NCBI GenBank assembly: GCA_964572825.1
Contig: CAZNGS010000005.1
Location: 41,784-105,783, forward strand
Reading direction: 5' to 3'
Length of the DNA: 64,000 nt
Source: CAYVBE01 sp964572825
GTDB lineage: Bacteria > Planctomycetota > Brocadiia > SM23-32
Of this stretch, positions 33,967 to 41,125 are shown piece after piece. The notes below the pieces were generated by a model, which was not told where the DNA came from, did not search any database, and saw only the letters and a program-made list of their open reading frames with translations. Position 1 is the stretch's first letter. Each line of letters begins with the position of its first letter. Both the position numbers and the translations under genes were made by a program.

Positions 33967-35412
33967 CTACTTTTCCCCCGACTGCGGCGCCACCAGCGGC
34001 TGCAGCGCCCGCAGCCGGAAGAGGGCACGGCTGCGCTCCGGACCGCCGATGCCGGCCGACAGGGCCTTCCGGTAGCTCTGGTAAGCCGGGGCCAGTCGGC
34101 CGATGCGCTCGTAGCATTCCGCCAGCATGTAGTGTGCCTCCGCCAGGTCCGGCACGGCGTCGGTCACCTGCTTCAGGGGTTGGACGGCTTCCGAATAATG
34201 CCCGAGCTGGTAGCGGGCCACGGCCAGGCCGTACAGCCCGCGCACGCTGCCGGGGTAGTCGTGGGCGACTTTCTCGAACTCCCTTTCGGCCGCTTCGTGG
34301 TTGCCTTCCGCTTCGCAGGCCCGACCCAGGCCCAGGTTGGCCAGCACGTAGCGGCCGTCTCGCTGCAGGGACTGTCGGTAGGCCGCCTTGGCTTCCTGGA
34401 TGCGGCCGAGCCTCAGCAGGGCATCCCCTTTCAGGCGGAAGAACTGCGCCTGGTCGTCCCGCATGGAGATGGACTCCTCGGCGGCCGCCAGCGCGCCCCG
34501 GAAGTCTTGCTTCTCCAGCAGCTTCATGCCCCGGTCGTACGGACCGAATGCTTCGTTGACCTGGCGCAGCCTTTGCAGCCGGCGGTTCCAGCGGTCGGCG
34601 AAGACTCCGTCGCCCTGCACGTAACGGCCCGGCAGGTTTTTCTCGTCGATGGCCGCCCTGATCTCGGCGATGCGGTCATCCTCGGCCGGGTGGGTGGACA
34701 GGTATTTGTCCATGAAGGTGGGTTCGTGTTCGTTGAGGCTGTGCAGCAGGCGCTGCATGGAGATGGCCTGGTCGGGGTCCCACCCCGCCAGGGCCATGTA
34801 GTAGGTGCCGACCCGATCGGCCTGTCGCTCCTGCTCCCGGCTGTAGGAGAGCCCCAGGAGCGTGACGCCCACCTGGCCGACGTCCAGTGCCGCGCCGGCC
34901 ATCCGGGAATCCGATAGCTGGCCCGCGACGCCGAACGCGAGGGACACCAGCACGTTCTGCGTGAGCTGTTTGGCCGAATGGCCGGCGGCCACGTGCGCCA
35001 GCTCGTGGCCCATCACCGCGGCGAACTGCGCCTCGTTCTCCAGCCTGGCCAGGAAGCCCCGCGTGGCATAGACGTGGGCGGGCGTGGCGAAGGCGTTGAT
35101 AATGGAGGTGTTCAGCATTGTGAACTCCATCGGTATTTCGGGCCGGTGGCTGCAGGAGTGCAGCCGCATCACGATGGTCCCCAGGTAGCGGTTCAGCTCT
35201 TCATCATGGTATTCCCCGTCGTACATGAAGATGACGTTGGGGTGCGTCTGGTGGCCAAGCTGCACCTCCTGCGACTCGCTCACCAGCATGAGTTCGCTCT
35301 CACCCGTGACGGGATTGGTCCGGCAGCCGGCGGCTGCTGCCAGGGCCGCCGCGCAGGCCAGCAGCAGGCACGCCGTCCGGCCGGGACCGGGTTGTGACGT
35401 GTGCCGCTTCAT
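33967..35412 (-). CDS. M48-family metalloprotease lipoprotein with C-terminal TPRs (BepA-like)
   Basis: Periplasmic zinc protease of 481 residues with a lipobox (LAAAAGC, Cys30). The active site is VMGHELAHVAAGHS (His136, Glu137, His140), with the third ligand region EQERQADRVGTYYMALAG. The C-terminal half (about 300-475) is tetratricopeptide-like (for example DALLRLGRIQEAKAAYRQSL). This domain order matches BepA/YfgC, which degrades or matures misassembled outer-membrane proteins. An ATG at 35412 with a GGAG site is preferred; an ATG five codons upstream is the alternative. A tiny lipoprotein gene precedes it in the same orientation. Confidence 0.9.
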   Translation of the reverse strand: MKRHTSQPGPGRTACLLLACAAALAAAAGCRTNPVTGESELMLVSESQEVQLGHQTHPNVIFMYDGEYHDEELNRYLGTIVMRLHSCSHRPEIPMEFTMLNTSIINAFATPAHVYATRGFLARLENEAQFAAVMGHELAHVAAGHSAKQLTQNVLVSLAFGVAGQLSDSRMAGAALDVGQVGVTLLGLSYSREQERQADRVGTYYMALAGWDPDQAISMQRLLHSLNEHEPTFMDKYLSTHPAEDDRIAEIRAAIDEKNLPGRYVQGDGVFADRWNRRLQRLRQVNEAFGPYDRGMKLLEKQDFRGALAAAEESISMRDDQAQFFRLKGDALLRLGRIQEAKAAYRQSLQRDGRYVLANLGLGRACEAEGNHEAAEREFEKVAHDYPGSVRGLYGLAVARYQLGHYSEAVQPLKQVTDAVPDLAEAHYMLAECYERIGRLAPAYQSYRKALSAGIGGPERSRALFRLRALQPLVAPQSGEK

Positions 35413-35444
35413 GTTCTGTCGCTCCATGCCCCCCGGGGGGGCGT

Positions 35445-35618
35445 TCACTCGATGATATAGTCGGATTGCCCCCGGTCCGGATCGACGTAGGTCAGATTCT
35501 CCTCCAGCCGCTGCAACGGCGGCCTGTCGGGTGCCTCCACGTCCACTATGGCGCGGCTGATGGTGCAACCCGTCGCGCACAGGAGAACCAGGAGCATCGG
35601 AAGGCACTTGTGCAGCAT
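35445..35618 (-). CDS. small lipoprotein (57 residues)
   Basis: A short gene with a clear GGAGG site 8 bases before its ATG. The product begins MLHKCLPMLLVLLCATGC, a typical lipoprotein signal with Cys18 as the acylation site. A mature part of about 40 residues includes VEAPDRPPLQRLEENLTYVD and ends SDYIIE. No homology is recognised. It ends 32 bases before the M48 protease start on the same strand, so the two are probably co-transcribed, and it may be a partner or small outer-membrane anchor. Confidence 0.7.
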   Translation of the reverse strand: MLHKCLPMLLVLLCATGCTISRAIVDVEAPDRPPLQRLEENLTYVDPDRGQSDYIIE

Positions 35619-35747
35619 CCGGACTCAACCTCCATCGCTCATTGCCGCCCCGCCCGGCGCAAGGCCCGTGACAGGGCCCCCGGCAGCGTGCTCGCTTCAA
35701 TCCCGGTACCTTAGACTACTGCACGCCGGCTTCGGGCGCAAGCCCGT

Positions 35748-35776
35748 TTGACACGCGCAGCGGTCCAGCGTATGAT
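35748..35776 (+). promoter_or_regulatory. sigma70-type promoter for the UvrD-type helicase gene
   Basis: TTGACA at 35748-35753, 17-base spacer, TATGAT at 35771-35776, about 98 bases before the ATG. Confidence 0.6.
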
Positions 35777-35874
35777 GCCGGGGGTGGAGCGGGCCTTTCG
35801 AGTCCGCCACGTGATGTTGCAAGGCACCTTCAGACAACGCCTTACGCTGTCGCTGCCTTTGACCTCTCCCTTCT

Positions 35875-38067
35875 ATGGCCGCTCTGACGGAACAGATCAC
35901 CGCCGACCTCACGGAACCCCAGCGGGAGGCTGTGTGCCACGATGAAGGCCCTCTGCTGGTGGTGGCCGGCGCGGGCAGCGGCAAGACGCGGGTCATCACG
36001 CGCCGAATTGCCTACCTGCTGGCCACCGGCGTGGCGCCGGACCGCGTGCTGGCGATGACCTTCACCAACAAGGCGGCGGACGAGATGCGCCGGCGCGTCG
36101 AGGCGCTGGTGGGGGAGGAGGTGTACGTGGCCACCTTCCACAGCTTCTGCGCCCGCCTGCTCCGGCGGGAGATACATCGACTGGGGCGCGATCCCTCCTT
36201 CACCATCTACGACCGGACGGATTCCCTGAGGATCGTGCGGAATGTCGTGCGCGGCATGCAGCTCGACCAGGACACCTACTCGCCGCGTGAGATACTGACC
36301 TACATCTCGGTCAAGAAGGACCACATCGTCACGCCGCAGGAGTGCCGCCAGCGAGCCATGGGCATCGCCGAGCAGACCTGCGCCGCAGTCTACTCTGACT
36401 ACGAGGAGCGCCTGCTGGACAACAACGCACTGGACTTCGATGATCTGCTGCTGAAAGCCCTGGACGTGCTCAGCGAATGCCCCGAAGTCCTGGCGGACCT
36501 GCAGGACAATTACCTGCACGTGCTGGTGGACGAGTACCAGGATACTAACCTGGCGCAGCACCTGATCGCCCGCGCCCTGCAGGGCAAGCACCGCAACATC
36601 ACCGCCGTGGGCGATCCGGACCAGATGATCTATAGCTGGCGGGGGGCCCGGCTGGAGAACCTGCTGCAGTTCGAGGAGGATTTCCCCGGCACCCGGGTGG
36701 TGATGCTGGAGCGTAACTACCGGTCCATGGCGAACATCCTGCGGGCCGCGTCGGCGTGCATCGCGCATAATGAACTGCGGCACGAAAAGGAGCTGTGGAC
36801 CGACCGGGAGACAGGCGAACCGGTGATTGTGCATGAGTTTCGCGATTCCTACGACGAGGCGCGCTGGGTGGCGGGGAAGGTGCAGGAACTGCTCGACCAG
36901 GGCGTGAAACCCACGCAGGTCGCCGTCTTCTACCGCACCAAGCAGCAGTCCCTGCCGCTGGAGGATGCCTTTGCCGCCCTCGCGCTGCCGCACCAGGTGG
37001 TGGACAGCGTGGGATTCTTCGACCGCAAACACGTCAAGGACCTGCGCGCCTACCTTCAACTGCTGGTCAACCCCCGGGACGACGCGGCCTGCCTGCGCGT
37101 GATCAATACCCCCAGCCGGGGCATCGGGGCGAAGACGCTGGAGAAGCTCCGCGCCGAGGCCGACCGCCGCGACCTGTCGCTGGTGGAGACGGCCGGGAGG
37201 GCGGAGGAGATCGACTCCCTCGGCACGCGGGCCACGCGCGCCGTGAGGGATTTCTGGGAACTCTACCAGGAGCTGAGCGCCCTGGAGGCCGGCAGCATGC
37301 GGGAGCTGGTCAAGAGGCTCCTTGAGCGCACGCGTTACGTTGAGGAGTTGCCCGTCTCCGAGCGCCAGGACGCCCAGGAGCTGGCCGACATGTTCCTGGG
37401 ATACGCCAGAGAATTCGACCAGCGCAGCCCCGAGGGGGGCCTGATTGAGTTTCTGGAACAGGCCGCGTTGGTCAGTGACGTGGACGGATGGAAGGCCGAG
37501 GCCGCCGCCGTGCCGTTCATGACGCTGCACTCGGCCAAGGGGCTGGAGTTCGAAGCCGTCTTCATCGTTGGCGCCGAGGAGGGGCTGCTGCCGCACCGGC
37601 GCGCTCTGGATGAACGGACCCACGGATCCGACCGGGCCGCGCTGGAGGAAGAGCGGCGGCTCCTCTACGTGGGCATGACCCGGGCCCGTGAGCGGCTGTT
37701 CATCACGCACGGGAGGCGGCGCGTGATTCGTGGGCGGGAGGAGATGAGCGCCCCGTCCCGGTTCCTGGACGAACTGCCGGAAGACTGCGTCGAGCGCCAC
37801 CGGCTCGGGCAGGTGGCCGGCCGGCGCGGCGGTTTCCGGCAGGAGATGGAGTACGTGCTGAAGAAAAAGCGCCTCACCCTGCAGATACTGGACGGCGGCG
37901 ACGGGAGCCGCCTGGCCGAGGGAGTGAGCGTGAAGCATCCCAGCTATGGCGAAGGGCGGATCCTGGAGGTCAAGCCCATGGGCACCCGCCACATGGTGCG
38001 GGTCAACTTCGCCGAGCACGGGACGATGGCGCTGCTGCTGGCCAGCGAAGACGTGGGCACCCGGTAA
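35875..38067 (+). CDS. UvrD/PcrA-type ATP-dependent DNA helicase
   Basis: Superfamily 1A 3'-5' helicase for nucleotide excision repair, mismatch repair or replication-fork maintenance. The protein has 730 residues with motifs in order: TEPQREAVCHDEG (Q motif), VVAGAGSGKTRVITRRIAYL (Walker A), AMTFTNKAADEM, VATFHSFCARLL, VDEYQDTN (Walker B), VGDPDQMIYSWRGA, VMLERNYRS, LHSAKGLEFEAVF and LLYVGMTRARERLF. The C-terminal approximately 70 residues, with GVSVKHPSYGEGRILEV, are the Tudor-like PcrA tail that contacts RNA polymerase. The tail favours PcrA/UvrD over Rep. Single gene with its own promoter. Confidence 0.93.
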   Translation: MAALTEQITADLTEPQREAVCHDEGPLLVVAGAGSGKTRVITRRIAYLLATGVAPDRVLAMTFTNKAADEMRRRVEALVGEEVYVATFHSFCARLLRREIHRLGRDPSFTIYDRTDSLRIVRNVVRGMQLDQDTYSPREILTYISVKKDHIVTPQECRQRAMGIAEQTCAAVYSDYEERLLDNNALDFDDLLLKALDVLSECPEVLADLQDNYLHVLVDEYQDTNLAQHLIARALQGKHRNITAVGDPDQMIYSWRGARLENLLQFEEDFPGTRVVMLERNYRSMANILRAASACIAHNELRHEKELWTDRETGEPVIVHEFRDSYDEARWVAGKVQELLDQGVKPTQVAVFYRTKQQSLPLEDAFAALALPHQVVDSVGFFDRKHVKDLRAYLQLLVNPRDDAACLRVINTPSRGIGAKTLEKLRAEADRRDLSLVETAGRAEEIDSLGTRATRAVRDFWELYQELSALEAGSMRELVKRLLERTRYVEELPVSERQDAQELADMFLGYAREFDQRSPEGGLIEFLEQAALVSDVDGWKAEAAAVPFMTLHSAKGLEFEAVFIVGAEEGLLPHRRALDERTHGSDRAALEEERRLLYVGMTRARERLFITHGRRRVIRGREEMSAPSRFLDELPEDCVERHRLGQVAGRRGGFRQEMEYVLKKKRLTLQILDGGDGSRLAEGVSVKHPSYGEGRILEVKPMGTRHMVRVNFAEHGTMALLLASEDVGTR

Positions 38068-38099
38068 CGGCAGACCGGAACCCCCTGTCAGGGTGCCGG

Positions 38100-40376
38100 T
38101 CAGTGGAGTGTGCGCTTCAGGATGTCGAGCTGCACGTCCCTGCCCAGTTCCACGAACCGCGCACTGAATCCTCCCACGCGCACCATCAGGTTGGGATACT
38201 TCTCGGGCTCCTCCATCGCGTTCTCCAGGTCTTCCCGGCTCACACAGGTGATCATCGCCTGCGTTCCGCCCCGCGCGAAGTAGGTGTCCAGCGCTGTCTC
38301 GACTTTGGGTCGATGCTCGCGGAACATCCGCTTGCTCAGCTTCATGTTCTGGACGAAACCTGCATGCAGGCGGGGGTCGGGAGTGACCAGGGAGTTGAGC
38401 AGGGCGGTAAAGCCCTTGTGATCTCGGCCGGCGGTGGGGGTGTTGCCGTTGGCCAGCGGTTCCCCGGCGCGGCGGCCGTCGGCGGAGGCCGCGCATTCTC
38501 TACCTTTGCGCACGTTGCTGGAATTGTTGATGTTCACGATGGCACAATAGTGAAGTCCCGCTTCGTCCGCCCGGTCGCGGAATGCGGTGCATGCCTGCTC
38601 GCAGACGCGGCTCATCATCCGGTCTGCGTCCGCTTCGTCATTGCCGTACTTGGGGGCGTTCAGAAGCAGCTTCTGCTCACGCCGGCTTCCCTCGAAGTCT
38701 GCGTCCAGAATGGCCAGCAACTGGTTCGGTGTGAGGGTCCCCCGTTCGTAGACCAGGCTCTTGATGGCAGTCAGGCTGTCCGCAGCGTTGACCATGCCGA
38801 AGGATTCGAAAATCGCTCCCAGGTAGCGCGCGCCGCCGTCCACCAGCGGTCGCCCCCGTTCCACGCAGTCATCGTACAGCAGGCTGATGAGAAGGAACGC
38901 CGCCTCCTCGCGCTCGGTTTCGTATTCCAGCACATGCCGGCGCACCAGCATCTCGGCGTAGTAGTCCACCTGGCGACAGTAAGCGTGGAAGAGATCCTCG
39001 AAGGTTTCGAAGTCTTCGAACTCGCCGAGGGCGAGCCCCAGCGGTTCACCCGTGACGGCGTCGCGCCCGTTGTGCAGAGTCGCCTCCAGGGCTTTCAGCA
39101 GGTTAATGGCGCAGTTGGGGGAGCCAAAGCTGCGGTGATCGAGGGCGTACTCGCCGCAGCCGTAGGGCAGGTAGTGTTCGGCTACGGGCTCGGGCACCCG
39201 GAAACAGTGCGCCACGGCCGGGACGTTTACGTCGTCGTTGTAGAGGATCGGATAGGTTCTGCCCTCGCCCAGCATGTCCAGCGCCTTCTCTTCCAGGGCC
39301 GGGTTCATGCCGGAATGCAGGCGCAGGGAGAGTTGGGGCTCGCTCTCCAGAACGGTGCGGGTAGCTTCCATAGCCAGCAGGGCGAAGCGGTCGGCATTCT
39401 CGACGTTAGGGCGCCCCCGCCCGCCGAGGATGACGCGGCTGTTGTAGAGGCTGTTGCGATCCGCGATCAGGGACCAGAAGGCCTGCAGCAGTCGCAACGC
39501 TTCCGCCTCGGTTAGTCGCCCGCTCTCGAGGTCGCGGACGTAGAAATCGCCCAGGGCGACGTCAAGGCGGCCGTAGTTGAGGGTGCAGGAGACCAGCGCG
39601 TAGATCCAGAGAAGCTGTATGGCTTCCCGCATTGTCTCGGGCGGACGTCTCGTAATCCGCTCCAGCACGTCGCCCATTTCGCTCAGCTCTTCCGCGCGGG
39701 GCGGCCGGTCTTGCTGGCCGCTCTTCGCACGCGCCTGGTCGGCGTAGTGGTGACAGACCTCCTCCACCACCTCCAGCGCCGTCTGCATGCCATGGAACAG
39801 GGCGTCGGCGTCACTGTCTCGCGAGCTGTCGCGTGCGGTCTGGATCTCCTCCCGCAGGCCGGGCAGGCCAAGTCTGACCAGTTTTGCGAGGTCGGGCAGG
39901 ACACCCGCCAGGCGGCAGTTGCCGCTGGCAATGGGGTTGCGCACTGCCCGGAGCACCTTTTCTGGCAGTCGGCGGTCCGCCCTGGCGACCGTGGTCCTGT
40001 CGCGCCAGAAATCCAGCATCTCATGGACCTGCCGCCGCCTTGCCTCTGAGACCCGGATATCGGACAGTTTGTCCAGTATCTCGTCCTCGCGACAGTAGTA
40101 GATTCGTCCCCCGCCCGAGCGAAGTTCCGGCACGTCCGTCCGGTAGTCCGTCCCCACGCCGCCGAGCTCGAGGGCGAATCCCACCAGGCCGCATCGCTGG
40201 CGCCCGGCGAACACGTCCTCCTCCCGGATTTTCAGCAGCCGCCACGGATACATGGCCCGCAGACACATCGCCTCGCGGATGGCAATGGGGTCATCCTCGT
40301 GGCGGCGATAGGTCTCGGTGAAGAGCAGCTCTCCCTCGAACACTTGATCCTGCGTTCCAGTCATCCCCGTGGACAT
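38100..40376 (-). CDS. glycyl radical enzyme (pyruvate formate-lyase family), substrate unknown
   Basis: The protein has 758 residues. The active-site cysteine motif is YGCGEY (Cys407, with Glu409 as candidate base), and the C-terminal radical loop is VRVGGFSARFVELG (Gly736). Both are required for glycyl radical catalysis in anaerobes. The CGE variant at the active site differs from the CVE of choline, glycerol and hydroxyproline relatives, and from the CC of pyruvate formate-lyase, so it is not pyruvate formate-lyase itself. No radical-SAM activating enzyme is encoded in this window; the activase must be supplied elsewhere. A possible promoter (TATACT at about 40455-40460 on the minus strand) precedes it. 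The enzyme implies anaerobic metabolism. Confidence 0.88.
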   Translation of the reverse strand: MSTGMTGTQDQVFEGELLFTETYRRHEDDPIAIREAMCLRAMYPWRLLKIREEDVFAGRQRCGLVGFALELGGVGTDYRTDVPELRSGGGRIYYCREDEILDKLSDIRVSEARRRQVHEMLDFWRDRTTVARADRRLPEKVLRAVRNPIASGNCRLAGVLPDLAKLVRLGLPGLREEIQTARDSSRDSDADALFHGMQTALEVVEEVCHHYADQARAKSGQQDRPPRAEELSEMGDVLERITRRPPETMREAIQLLWIYALVSCTLNYGRLDVALGDFYVRDLESGRLTEAEALRLLQAFWSLIADRNSLYNSRVILGGRGRPNVENADRFALLAMEATRTVLESEPQLSLRLHSGMNPALEEKALDMLGEGRTYPILYNDDVNVPAVAHCFRVPEPVAEHYLPYGCGEYALDHRSFGSPNCAINLLKALEATLHNGRDAVTGEPLGLALGEFEDFETFEDLFHAYCRQVDYYAEMLVRRHVLEYETEREEAAFLLISLLYDDCVERGRPLVDGGARYLGAIFESFGMVNAADSLTAIKSLVYERGTLTPNQLLAILDADFEGSRREQKLLLNAPKYGNDEADADRMMSRVCEQACTAFRDRADEAGLHYCAIVNINNSSNVRKGRECAASADGRRAGEPLANGNTPTAGRDHKGFTALLNSLVTPDPRLHAGFVQNMKLSKRMFREHRPKVETALDTYFARGGTQAMITCVSREDLENAMEEPEKYPNLMVRVGGFSARFVELGRDVQLDILKRTLH

Positions 40377-40519
40377 CGTGTCTTTGCCACCTCGTTTGTG
40401 CGGTCATCGCAAAACACTTGCTTTGGTCCGGTTCGTCCCGGCTTCCCAGTGACAAGTATATCACGGGGTCCCCCTCTGTGGCAGCGGAATCCGTTTCTGG
40501 GGCTGAGGCGTTGTGCCGG

Positions 40520-41125
40520 TCAGTAGTCCCTACCTGCTTGTTGCTTCCCCGGCGGTTGGGGTGGATGCCCTCGTCGGTCTTCGAGAGCGTCCCCGGGTGC
40601 CACTTCCCGAAATGACCGGTGGCGTAGCCGTGATCCGCAATACCTCGGCCGGTGTGACTTCCTGGCCTTCATGCGACCGGATTTCGCCCCCCAGACCTTA
40701 TACCGGCAGGGATGCCGCCCGGCCAGGGCGCTGCTCCGGGTGAGGGAGCAGACGGGCGCCTCGGCGTGGAAAAGCGTGAATCTGACCGCCTCCGACGCCA
40801 TCTCGTCCAGGTTGCCTGCCCGCCCTTGGGCGGGCCTTGTGGCCGTGAGAACGGACCGGCCACAAGACGGCGACCTCTGCCGTCGAACTGTGCATTGGCG
40901 CGTACGTACCGACGTACAGTTCTCACAGCAGGTTGGGCGTCTGCAGTATGGGGTGGCCGTTATAGCCGGTGTTGCCCCAGCCCTGGTCTGTCCGTCATGC
41001 ACGGGATGATCTTGGGACATTCGGCGCGCTGACCCGTCTGGCCGAAAAGGGGCGCCGCGTGGATCGTCAGGGCCGCTGCGCTCAGCCCGCCAAGAAAACT
41101 CCGTCGCCTGATCCGTCCAATGTCA
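40520..41125 (-). pseudogene. broken, truncated sulfatase with Tat signal
   Basis: The 5' part encodes a Tat-type leader (RRRSFLGGLSAAALTIHA) and the sulfatase opening (CPKIIPCMTD). A one-base insertion within GACAGACCAGG, near 40998, shifts the frame. The next block (DQGWGNTGYNGHPILQTPNL) is then interrupted by a 115-bp insertion. After the insertion come LDEMASEAVRF and APVCSLTRSSALAGRHP, which contains the sulfatase signature with Leu for Pro (CSLTR). A further frameshift precedes the HFGKWH block. Only about the first quarter of a sulfatase remains. It overlaps the 3' end of the GH95-like pseudogene and once formed an operon with it. Confidence 0.85.
40815..40929. mobile_element. 115-bp hairpin-rich insertion with 7-bp target duplication
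   Basis: The insert splits the sulfatase codons PNL|DEM. It is flanked by direct CAGGTTG copies at 40808-40814 and 40930-40936, and removing one copy plus the insert restores the reading frame locally. The insert is nearly all palindrome. Stems are 40818-40825/40828-40835, 40836-40845/40857-40866 (10 bp), 40866-40871/40879-40884 and 40902-40907/40912-40917. The ends are not inverted repeats, unlike the element at 26806-26916. No ORF. Confidence 0.7.

Noticed and set aside
35842..38496. 884-codon open frame on the minus strand opposite the helicase gene
   Set aside because: It is the antisense shadow of a strongly supported helicase. Its product is His/Gln/Leu/Val-rich with no domain, and long antisense frames are expected at this GC content.
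40815..40929. Integron attC site or CRISPR-like repeat
   Set aside because: Several hairpins but no R/L box consensus, no adjacent integrase and no repeat-spacer periodicity.
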